Source: JADJPL01 sp964607915
Lineage (GTDB): Bacteria > Bacteroidota > Bacteroidia > Chitinophagales > Saprospiraceae
Length of the DNA stretch: 11,998 nt
Direction of reading: 5' to 3'
NCBI GenBank assembly: GCA_964607915.1
Contig: CAZSMU010000125.1
Span: 1 to 11,998, forward strand
A program made the translations under genes and the position numbers. Under the pieces are notes generated by a model. The model ran no database searches. It was not told where the DNA came from and saw only the letters and a program-made list of their open reading frames with translations. Below, one piece after another: positions 7,306 to 11,998 of the stretch; the first letter of the stretch is position 1, and each line of letters starts with the position of its first letter.

Positions 7306-7398
7306 CGTTACAATAAATGAATGGTAGCTTAGTTCTACATAAATAATCCTGAGTTTTTTGTCGGCTTAAGTTTCATAAACTAGTGAGTGTAGAGTTGA
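7306..7398. other. AT-rich gap without a recognisable gene
   Basis: The whole gap from 7217 to 7538 is 322 bases. Besides the hairpins listed separately, this central part is AT-rich and holds only trivial reading frames (the one from ATG 7317 has 9 codons). I see no full Bacteroidota promoter; TAAGTTTC near 7366 is one base from the -7 consensus but lacks a -33 partner. A small RNA ending at the 7399-7424 terminator is possible but not shown. Confidence 0.35.
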
Positions 7399-7424
7399 GG
7401 CCTTCCGCGAGGAGGGCCTTTTTT
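7399..7424 (+). terminator. Hairpin plus T-run, plus-strand terminator with no obvious gene
   Basis: GGCCTTCC (7399-7406) pairs with GGAGGGCC (7411-7418), with one G-T wobble, around a GCGA tetraloop and is followed by six T. The T-run lies on the plus strand, so it does not suit the porin, which is transcribed from the other strand and ends at 7539. The nearest plus-strand gene already has its own terminator 130 bases earlier. Confidence 0.65.
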
Positions 7425-7538
7425 ATTTCGATAACGAAGAGGGCTACAGAAACGCTGCCTGGGATTTTAATTTTTTTAACGTTCGGTAAAAAAAGCTTCT
7501 TGAGGGGCTTTGATTCCCCCCGCAGAGAGCGGGAGAAA

Positions 7539-8849
7539 TCAGGGAAGCATGGCATGAAGCCCTATACCCACCCAATCGCCGCGCCGGATGGCACCGATGC
7601 CGCTTTCGGAAAAAAAGAGGTTGACCTGGCTGCCCGGGCCGGAACTGCCCGGATCGCCCCAGCGCCAGGTGTAGTGGAGCATCAACTTGAGCTTTTTGGG
7701 CTGCAGATGCCAGTTTAGGCCCAGGTCAAAGGTTTTTTCCCGTCCTGCCGAAGACTTCAGCCGCGCCGCATCTATCTGGCCGTTTGCCGACATAGGCCCG
7801 TCGAAGTACATCACCATGAAGGTGGGTTCCAGAAATACCTTCTTGCCCGCTTCCAGATTATAGCTTCCCCGGATATGGCCGGTCTGCGAATGTGTCCGGG
7901 CAGAGGGGATGTGCGCATCCTTGCGCTGCAGGTAGTTGAACTCTGCGTCCAGGTTGAGGTCTTTCCAGTTGAACAGCAAGTCGGCCCCCCAGGCGGTGTT
8001 GGAGCGGAATGCGTCCGTGGGGCCCTGCCAGGCGCCGTTGACCGCCAGGGTTAGCCCGTTTCGCCGGCCGTAAAAGTTGTGGTCGTAGCTGATTTTGTAG
8101 CGCTCAGACTCCGGGTCGCCCAGGTCGAAGGCGATGCGTCCCACCCATAGAGGCGAAAAGGAGATCCCCGCGCTGTTGCCGCCCGGGCCGGTGTGCTGAG
8201 GGGTGAATAGCCCGAGGTTATAGCTCAGCCCTAAAAGGCTCTCTTTTTTTCGCAACAGCCCGCCTACATTGACGCCGTAGGTGCGGCCCAGGCCATTGCC
8301 GCTGAGATGGCGTCGGATGTAGTTTTGCGACATGGACTTTTCGATGCTGGGAAGTACCCATGCCGTGGTGATAGACTCCCGGCTGAATTGTGGACGGAAG
8401 TACCCCGCGGTCAGATGGAGGCTTTCTTTGCCAGGAAGAAGCCGCCATTCCATAAACGCGTCGAGAATGCCCACGCTTGCCGGTACGAGGTCGTTGGAGG
8501 CACCCGCGGTGCCGGAAAAGGCATCGCGCCCTAATCCGTCGAAAGCGGCAATCGCCGTGAAGCGGAGGTTCTCCACCGGCTGGGCGCGGAACCCGAAGCG
8601 CGCGCGCCGTACCTGAACGTTGAGGCGCGCGTCCACGGGTTGATAACGCTTTGTAGAAGGCTCGTACAACTGTTCCCCCCAGGATTGCAAACCCCAAAAC
8701 TGGAACATCAGCAGAGGCTCTATTTTAAAGCCTTCCTTAGGCTTGACCCAGCCCTCGAACGGCTTTTCGGGGGTGGACTGGCCCTGCGCAAACGCCGCAC
8801 TGCTCCAGAAAAGAAGCAGGAGCAGGTACTTGTAAGTTATTTTATGCAT
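7539..8849 (-). CDS. Outer-membrane porin, phosphate-selective O/P (OprP/OprO-like) family
   Basis: 436 residues. The signal peptide is MHKITYKYLLLLLFWSSAAFA, with cleavage expected before Gln22. The rest is rich in alternating aromatic/polar beta-strand segments ending in short turns, as in a trimeric barrel porin. Typical stretches are KIEPLLMFQFWGLQSWGEQ, VQVRRARFGFRAQPVENLRF, HLTAGYFRPQFSRES and LTLAVNGAWQG. OprP-type members pass anions such as phosphate, but many homologues are uncharacterised, so selectivity is unknown. I start at ATG 8849. A TTG at 8870 extends the frame by seven residues right up to the upstream stop and would spoil the signal peptide. The start is 24 bases after the DUF6691-type gene, so it is probably co-transcribed with the YeeE/YedE pair and may admit their substrate. 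Only a 5-bp GC hairpin (7519-7533) lies downstream. Confidence 0.9.
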   Translation of the reverse strand: MHKITYKYLLLLLFWSSAAFAQGQSTPEKPFEGWVKPKEGFKIEPLLMFQFWGLQSWGEQLYEPSTKRYQPVDARLNVQVRRARFGFRAQPVENLRFTAIAAFDGLGRDAFSGTAGASNDLVPASVGILDAFMEWRLLPGKESLHLTAGYFRPQFSRESITTAWVLPSIEKSMSQNYIRRHLSGNGLGRTYGVNVGGLLRKKESLLGLSYNLGLFTPQHTGPGGNSAGISFSPLWVGRIAFDLGDPESERYKISYDHNFYGRRNGLTLAVNGAWQGPTDAFRSNTAWGADLLFNWKDLNLDAEFNYLQRKDAHIPSARTHSQTGHIRGSYNLEAGKKVFLEPTFMVMYFDGPMSANGQIDAARLKSSAGREKTFDLGLNWHLQPKKLKLMLHYTWRWGDPGSSGPGSQVNLFFSESGIGAIRRGDWVGIGLHAMLP

Positions 8850-8873
8850 CTGATCAAACGGGCGGGGCAATCC

Positions 8874-9287
8874 TCAATGGGGTAATTTATGCTGTACCAT
8901 GCCATAGACAAACGTACCTATCGTGGCGCCGACGATTACCAACAGGATACTCCAATATCCGTTGCCAATTAAGACAAACATAGGGCCCGGGCAGGCACCC
9001 ACCAAGCCCCAGCCGAGCCCGAATATCGAACCGGCCAGCAAGTGGCGCTTGAGGTTGAGCGGCGTGGCAGAGTTGCTGACCAACTCACCGCGCCAGGTGC
9101 GCATTTTGCTGCGCTTCATAACTTGTATGATGACAATCCCCAGGGCAACCGCCGTGCCGATTATCCCGTACATGTGAAAACTCTCGAAACGGAACATCTC
9201 ATGAATGCGAAACCAGGAAATGGCTTCCGACTTCGTCATGACGATGCCGAAGAATATGCCTACCAGAAAGAAAGGTATGTTTTTCAT
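8874..9287 (-). CDS. YeeE/YedE-type half transporter, DUF6691-like subunit
   Basis: 137 residues with about four hydrophobic segments (near 1-17, 38-56, 82-100 and 107-130). The family hallmark is GACPGP at 97-102 with Cys99, in the context FGLGWGLVGACPGPMFVLIG. YeeE/YedE proteins such as bacterial TsuA import thiosulfate and rely on conserved cysteines that hand the ion through the channel. In split systems a protein like this supplies the second half. ATG 9287 is preferred; the codon before it is GTG at 9290 and could also be used. It follows half 1 after 21 bases and is followed by the porin after 24, so the three should be one transcription unit. Sulfur-compound transport is known for the family; the exact substrate here is inferred. 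Confidence 0.9.
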   Translation of the reverse strand: MKNIPFFLVGIFFGIVMTKSEAISWFRIHEMFRFESFHMYGIIGTAVALGIVIIQVMKRSKMRTWRGELVSNSATPLNLKRHLLAGSIFGLGWGLVGACPGPMFVLIGNGYWSILLVIVGATIGTFVYGMVQHKLPH

Positions 9288-9308
9288 CACTGCTATCGTT
9301 TGGGTGGG

Positions 9309-9899
9309 TTATCCAAAAATGAGGGGAAGGAGAAAGTGGGTCATGAGGAGGCCGCCTATGAAAAATCCAATGACGGTCAGCAAGGAAGAGAATTGAAGGT
9401 GCGAAAGGCCGGTAATCGCATGGCCGGAAGTACACCCCCCCGCATAGCGCGACCCAAAACCTACCAGAAACCCGCCGAGGAGCAGGAGAACTACACCTTT
9501 GACACTCGAAAAATCAAATACATCCGTGAGCAAATAGCCCCGCCCCTGGGCGTCGGAACCCGGATAGGAGAAACCCCACTCCGCCAGGTGGTCTATCGTA
9601 GCCTGTGAAATGGCCACCGCTTCCGGACTGGCTAAAAAACGGGCAGCTATGAACCCCCCCACTACGGAGCCTGCTACAAATACCACGCGCCAGCCATCAT
9701 TGGACCAGTCCATCTTGAAATAATCGCCAAAGCGCTCCGCCCCCAGCAGGCTACACGTGTTTTTGAAAATGAGCGACAACCCAAAACTGCGCCCCATCCA
9801 GGTGAGCAAAAAGACAATCAGCGCAATCGCCGCGCCAGATACCGCCCAATGCCAGGGCTGGCTAATCCACTCCAAAAGAGAAAGGTTTGTTGGTTCCAT
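9309..9899 (-). CDS. YeeE/YedE thiosulfate-transporter family protein, first half
   Basis: 196 residues, with hydrophobic segments near 18-36, 70-90, 134-150 and 170-194. The diagnostic motif is GSRYAGGCTSGHAITGLS (149-166) with Cys156. A second cysteine, Cys49 in IFKNTCSLLG, may be another relay residue. Together with the next protein (Cys99) this gives three candidate cysteines, the number reported as important in the fused thiosulfate importer TsuA. The inserted loop around 95-130 is probably external. I start at ATG 9899 (MEPTNLSLLEW). The frame stays open upstream to an ATG at 10001, but those 34 codons are translated repeat sequence (ANILVARGQRGGEKG), so they are not counted. It sits between thioredoxin and half 2. 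Expression may be affected by the folded repeat in its leader. Confidence 0.92.
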   Translation of the reverse strand: MEPTNLSLLEWISQPWHWAVSGAAIALIVFLLTWMGRSFGLSLIFKNTCSLLGAERFGDYFKMDWSNDGWRVVFVAGSVVGGFIAARFLASPEAVAISQATIDHLAEWGFSYPGSDAQGRGYLLTDVFDFSSVKGVVLLLLGGFLVGFGSRYAGGCTSGHAITGLSHLQFSSLLTVIGFFIGGLLMTHFLLPLIFG

Positions 9900-9912
9900 A
9901 CGTGAAGGTTGG

Positions 9913-9994
9913 TTAGACTTGTGCCCAAAAGCCAGCGAGGAGCGAAAAAATATCCCTTTTTCCCCTCCCCGCTGACCCCTCGCAACAAGTATAT
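9913..9994 (-). repeat. Complete palindromic repeat element in the YeeE/YedE leader (copy C)
   Basis: This 82-bp stretch has inverted ends: TTAGACTTGT at 9913-9922 on the plus strand and ATATACTTGT at 9994-9985 on the minus strand. Inside, GCGAGG (9935-9940) faces CCTCGC (9978-9983), and an A/T pair of runs (GAAAAAA near 9944-9950 and TTTTTC near 9956-9962) forms the apex. The minus-strand half reads ACTTGTTGCGAGGGG and then GAGGGGAAAAAGGG, as in copy A. The other half has 11-12 extra bases between ACTTGT and GCGAGG. It ends 13 bases before the start codon at 9899, so it would be in the mRNA leader. Confidence 0.6.
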
Positions 9995-10000
9995 TGGCCA

Positions 10001-10008
10001 CAAAAATA
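10001..10008 (-). promoter_or_regulatory. Bacteroidota -7 box for the transporter genes
   Basis: Read on the minus strand this is TATTTTTG, an exact TAnnTTTG. I find no TTG at the usual -33 distance. Transcription from here would start near 9996 and give a leader of about 95 bases containing repeat copy C. Confidence 0.35.
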
Positions 10009-10012
10009 TATA

Positions 10013-10037
10013 ATTTCCTATTAAAATTGTAGGAAAT
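10013..10037. promoter_or_regulatory. 8-bp inverted repeat ATTTCCTA-N9-TAGGAAAT
   Basis: Exact arms at 10013-10020 and 10030-10037 with an AT-rich 9-base spacer, placed just upstream of the candidate -7 box and between thioredoxin and the transporter genes. Size, symmetry and place suit an operator for a dimeric regulator. No regulator gene is in the window. Confidence 0.4.
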
Positions 10038-10064
10038 GTAAAGTTGAACAGGGTCTGATGAGGT

Positions 10065-10109
10065 GAGGGCCTTTTAACCCCTCTACGCTCCCGTCGCCAC
10101 AAGTCTATT
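10065..10109 (-). repeat. Dispersed repeat half-copy running into the thioredoxin 3' end (copy D)
   Basis: Read on the minus strand it is AATAGACTTGTGGCGACGGG, then GAGGGGTTAAAAGGCCCTC. Compared with copy A, the ACTTGT, GCGnnGGG, GAGGGG and AAAAGGCCCT blocks occur in the same order. The first 27 bases are the last codons and stop of thioredoxin. GAGGG and CCCTC (10065-10069, 10079-10083) can pair, giving a small hairpin at the stop codon. No second ACTTGT end is visible. Confidence 0.5.
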
Positions 10110-10400
10110 AATCACACTAGTAAGTTGGTGTGCCGATTGCATCCCGGACTGCCGCCATTTCACCTGCCCCTTTTGGAACAGGATAAACGTAGGCACTCCA
10201 TTGATCTGGAGTTGGCTCGCGATGGCCGGGTTCCGATCCACGTCAATTTTGATGATGGAAGCGCTGTCTCCCACGGCCCGAACGACCTCTTTCAGGATGG
10301 GAGACATGGCTTTGCAAGGGCCACACCACTCTGCGTAAAAATCTACCAGCACGGGTTTTTCGCTCTGAATCAACTCTTTGAACGACATTTTCTTTTGCAT
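10083..10400 (-). CDS. Thioredoxin-family protein
   Basis: A cytoplasmic dithiol oxidoreductase of 105 residues that reduces protein disulfides and is itself reduced by thioredoxin reductase. The active site is WCGPCK (25-30) and the cis-proline loop is GVPTF (68-72). The order of strands (PVLVDFYAEW, SIIKIDVD, PTFILFQKG) is that of a single thioredoxin domain without signal peptide. Met5 at 10388 (MSFKELIQ) is an equally good start. The last seven codons (RLVATGA) and stop coincide with repeat copy D, so the C-terminus may have been altered by the repeat. It precedes the YeeE/YedE genes by 183 bases on the same strand. A role in reducing imported sulfur or persulfide is attractive but unproven. 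A -7-like TATCTTTA lies at 10434-10427, and the SDR gene is divergent. Confidence 0.94.
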   Translation of the reverse strand: MQKKMSFKELIQSEKPVLVDFYAEWCGPCKAMSPILKEVVRAVGDSASIIKIDVDRNPAIASQLQINGVPTFILFQKGQVKWRQSGMQSAHQLTSVINRLVATGA

Positions 10401-10426
10401 ATACCGTCGGGTCTTTGTTTATGGCG

Positions 10427-10434
10427 TAAAGATA
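10427..10434 (-). promoter_or_regulatory. Possible -7 box for thioredoxin
   Basis: The minus strand reads TATCTTTA, one base from TAnnTTTG, 27 bases before the start codon. There is no clear -33 TTG. On the other side of this 157-bp divergent gap, TAACCTTG near 10525 is a similar one-off match for the SDR gene. Confidence 0.25.
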
Positions 10435-10557
10435 GAGGCAGATGAGGCTGCTTTCAGTGATGTGGGTTACAGACGAATAGTGCGGTAAGTTTCGGCACAA
10501 ACCCCTATCTTCACCCTTCGGTATATAACCTTGAACACGCTCTAAACAACACATCGT

Positions 10558-11322
10558 ATGAACAGCTGGAATTTGTCTGCTAAGCGGGCCCTGGTGACGG
10601 GGGGGAGCAAAGGCATCGGCCTGGCAGCAGCCTGCGAAATGGCCGCTTTGGGCGCTGAGCTGGGCATCGTCGCCCGGCATCCGGAAGAAATCGAAGAGGC
10701 TCTGGTCAGGATTGGGCAAGCCGGAGGATCCGCATGGGGGGTATGCGCCGATGTAGCTACGGAAGAAGGCAGAGCCGCCCTGGCAGAAGCTGTTTTTAGC
10801 CGCTGGGACAGCCTGCACGTGCTGGTCAATAACGTCGGGATGAACATACGCAAGGGATTTGCAGACTACGAAGAGGAAGAATACCGACGGATATTCGAGA
10901 CCAACCTGTTCAGCGCGATGGCGCTGAGCCGCTTGCTGCTGCCCCTGTTGCGCACATCGGGCAAGGGCAGCATCATCAACGTGGCCTCAGTGGCCGGCAC
11001 GGTGGACGTGCGCAGCGGTGCCCCCTACGGCATGACCAAGGCGGCACTGGTGCAGATGACCCGCCACCTGGCCGTGGAATGGGCACCCCTCGGCATCCGC
11101 GTCAACGCTGTCTCGCCCTGGTACACACGCACGCCCCTGGCGCAGCCGGTCTTGCAACAGCCGGAGCGCATGGCCCTCATCCTGGCCGCCACCCCCCTGG
11201 GCCGCATCGCCGAAGCAGAAGAAGTAGGGGCTGCCATCGCTTTCCTGGCCATGGACAAAGCCTCCTACATCAGCGGGCACGACCTGGTCGTGGACGGCGC
11301 TTTTTTAGCCAGGGGATTGTAA
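10558..11322 (+). CDS. Classical SDR oxidoreductase, tropinone-reductase-like
   Basis: 254 residues, the standard size for a classical short-chain dehydrogenase. The cofactor loop is TGGSKGIG (14-21), an Asp-Val pair at 65-66 (CADVAT) contacts adenine, NNVG lies at 91-94, and the catalytic tetrad is Asn116, Ser144, Tyr157 and Lys161 (YGMTKAAL). Arg40 after the second strand (IVAR) suggests NADP(H). The PWYTRTPL segment following strand 6 recalls plant tropinone reductases, a name often attached to such bacterial proteins without substrate evidence. The enzyme interconverts an alcohol and a ketone or aldehyde; the substrate is unknown. It is divergent from thioredoxin. The GNAT gene follows after 18 bases on the same strand, so the two probably share a transcript. 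Confidence 0.93.
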   Translation: MNSWNLSAKRALVTGGSKGIGLAAACEMAALGAELGIVARHPEEIEEALVRIGQAGGSAWGVCADVATEEGRAALAEAVFSRWDSLHVLVNNVGMNIRKGFADYEEEEYRRIFETNLFSAMALSRLLLPLLRTSGKGSIINVASVAGTVDVRSGAPYGMTKAALVQMTRHLAVEWAPLGIRVNAVSPWYTRTPLAQPVLQQPERMALILAATPLGRIAEAEEVGAAIAFLAMDKASYISGHDLVVDGAFLARGL

Positions 11323-11340
11323 CACCGAAAAAAATACCCA

Positions 11341-11889
11341 ATGACCACTTCCCATTCCAGCGGCAACTCATCTGTCCTCATCCGCCAGGCCGGGCCGGAC
11401 GACCTTCCGCTGCTCGTGTCCATGGCCCGCGAGACGTTCACGGACAGCTACGAGCACCTCAACGACCCCATTCATTTCTGGGACTACGTGGACGGGGCAC
11501 TCACGGAAGACGCCTTTCAGGAGGAGATGCAGACGGCAGGTTCGATCTTCTACCTGGCTTTCTACGACGGTTTCCCCGCCGGTTTCTGCAAAGTCAACCT
11601 GAACCGGACCAACCCCTTGCTCCCGCAGGACGGGCCGCACATAGAGCTGGAGCGCATCTACGTCCAGCGCCTGTACAAGGGCATGCGCGTGGGCCATCAG
11701 CTCCTGGCCCGGGCCATCCGGACCGGTCTCGAGGCGGGCTGCCGCTACCTTTGGCTGGGCGTATGGCAGAAAAACCTCCAGGCCATCGCCTGGTACGAGC
11801 GGCAGGGCCTGCGGCGCTTCGGCGAAACGACGTTCCACATGGGCAGCGAAGTGCAATACGACTGGGTGATGGGGATGGAAATGGGGTGA
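11341..11889 (+). CDS. GNAT-family N-acetyltransferase
   Basis: 182 residues with one GNAT domain. The start LIRQAGPDDLPLLVSMARETF is the usual first strand and helix. The acetyl-CoA pyrophosphate loop is in IELERIYVQRLYKGMRVGHQ (101-120), corresponding to the Q/RxxGxG/A region. Motif B is LWLGVWQKNLQAIAWYERQG (137-156), with the Asn and Tyr commonly used in this fold. GNATs transfer acetyl groups to an amine on a small molecule, peptide or protein. The group resembling this one includes polyamine and peptide N-acetyltransferases, but I cannot choose. No signal peptide is seen; it is cytoplasmic. It is probably co-transcribed with the SDR 18 bases upstream. About 80 bases downstream lies repeat copy E. 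Confidence 0.92.
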   Translation: MTTSHSSGNSSVLIRQAGPDDLPLLVSMARETFTDSYEHLNDPIHFWDYVDGALTEDAFQEEMQTAGSIFYLAFYDGFPAGFCKVNLNRTNPLLPQDGPHIELERIYVQRLYKGMRVGHQLLARAIRTGLEAGCRYLWLGVWQKNLQAIAWYERQGLRRFGETTFHMGSEVQYDWVMGMEMG

Positions 11890-11968
11890 GGAGAATGGGC
11901 CTTGTAATCGTGTTTTGCCCGCTGAATCGCCTCGGAGCGGCGTAAGGTGGTAGGGTCGGGCCAAAAGA

Positions 11969-11998
11969 TTAGACTTGTTGCGAGGGGTTCATCGCAGG
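11969..11998 (+). repeat. Dispersed repeat end, truncated by window edge (copy E)
   Basis: 11969-11987 reads TTAGACTTGTTGCGAGGGG, the cleanest instance of the end motif, then TTCATCGCAGG to the edge. It lies beyond the GNAT gene and points out of the window. If it is a full element, the complementary end should be found within about 60-80 bases to the right. Confidence 0.6.

Noticed and set aside
9900..10001. 34-residue N-terminal extension of the YeeE/YedE protein
   Set aside because: It is repeat sequence read in frame, and the transporter family starts near the Met at 9899. Kept only as a curiosity in the findings.
9996..10050. Repeat motif TAGACTTG as a Bacteroidota promoter -7 box
   Set aside because: It is one base off TAnnTTTG, and no copy has a TTG at the -33 distance, so promoter function is not supported as the reason for conservation.
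11079..11945. Long open frame of 288 codons across the SDR and GNAT genes
   Set aside because: Pro/Arg/His/Gly-rich translation typical of a shadow frame in GC-rich DNA; both underlying genes have full motif sets in other frames.
1..11998. CRISPR array, tRNA, rRNA or complete insertion sequence
   Set aside because: No regularly spaced direct repeats, no tRNA-like cloverleaf noticed in the gaps, no rRNA signature, and no transposase or integrase among the proteins.

Overview
The window looks like chromosomal DNA of a member of the Bacteroidota, order not resolvable from here. The evidence is protein-level. The dCTP deaminase is of the short 178-residue type I associate with this phylum, there is a Bacteroidota-style membrane prohibitin, and there is an O/P-type outer-membrane porin next to a split YeeE/YedE transporter. 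Strong Shine-Dalgarno sequences are mostly absent; the gene at 1803 is the exception. DNA is moderately GC-rich in genes, with AT-rich gaps. I see no rRNA, tRNA, CRISPR array, phage gene or full insertion sequence.

Layout, left to right. 1-158 holds no gene but contains two repeat copies, one of them a perfect 34-bp hairpin. Then: a dicarboxylate/glutamate-type symporter (minus, 159-1577); a 225-bp divergent gap with a degenerate repeat copy; a membrane protein possibly of the EI24/CysZ type (plus, 1803-2594); a 4'-phosphopantetheinyl transferase (minus, 2596-3234); a seven-bladed WD40 protein (plus, 3281-4231); dCTP deaminase (plus, 4318-4854); an extended-SDR reductase/epimerase overlapping by one base a small cytochrome c (minus, 4851-6217); a prohibitin-like SPFH protein with a strong terminator (plus, 6368-7216); and a 322-bp gap with inverted repeats and a second terminator.

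Next comes a minus-strand cluster reading thioredoxin (10400-10083), YeeE/YedE half-transporter 1 (9899-9309), half-transporter 2 of the DUF6691 type (9287-8874) and an OprP/OprO-like porin (8849-7539). These could form one route for a sulfur oxyanion such as thiosulfate: outer membrane, then inner membrane, then a cytoplasmic dithiol reductant. Substrate is inference. Finally a classical SDR (plus, 10558-11322) and a GNAT acetyltransferase (plus, 11341-11889) form a likely two-gene operon.

The most unusual signal is not a protein. A short palindromic repeat with an end close to TTAGACTTGTTGCGAGGGG recurs at gene borders. I find copies or half-copies at 1-51, 59-134, 1671-1722, 9913-9994, 10065-10109 and 11969-11998. 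The best complete copy (9913-9994) has inverted ends and lies in the leader of the sulfur transporter. Another copy runs into the 3' coding end of thioredoxin. This looks like a REP- or MITE-like family.
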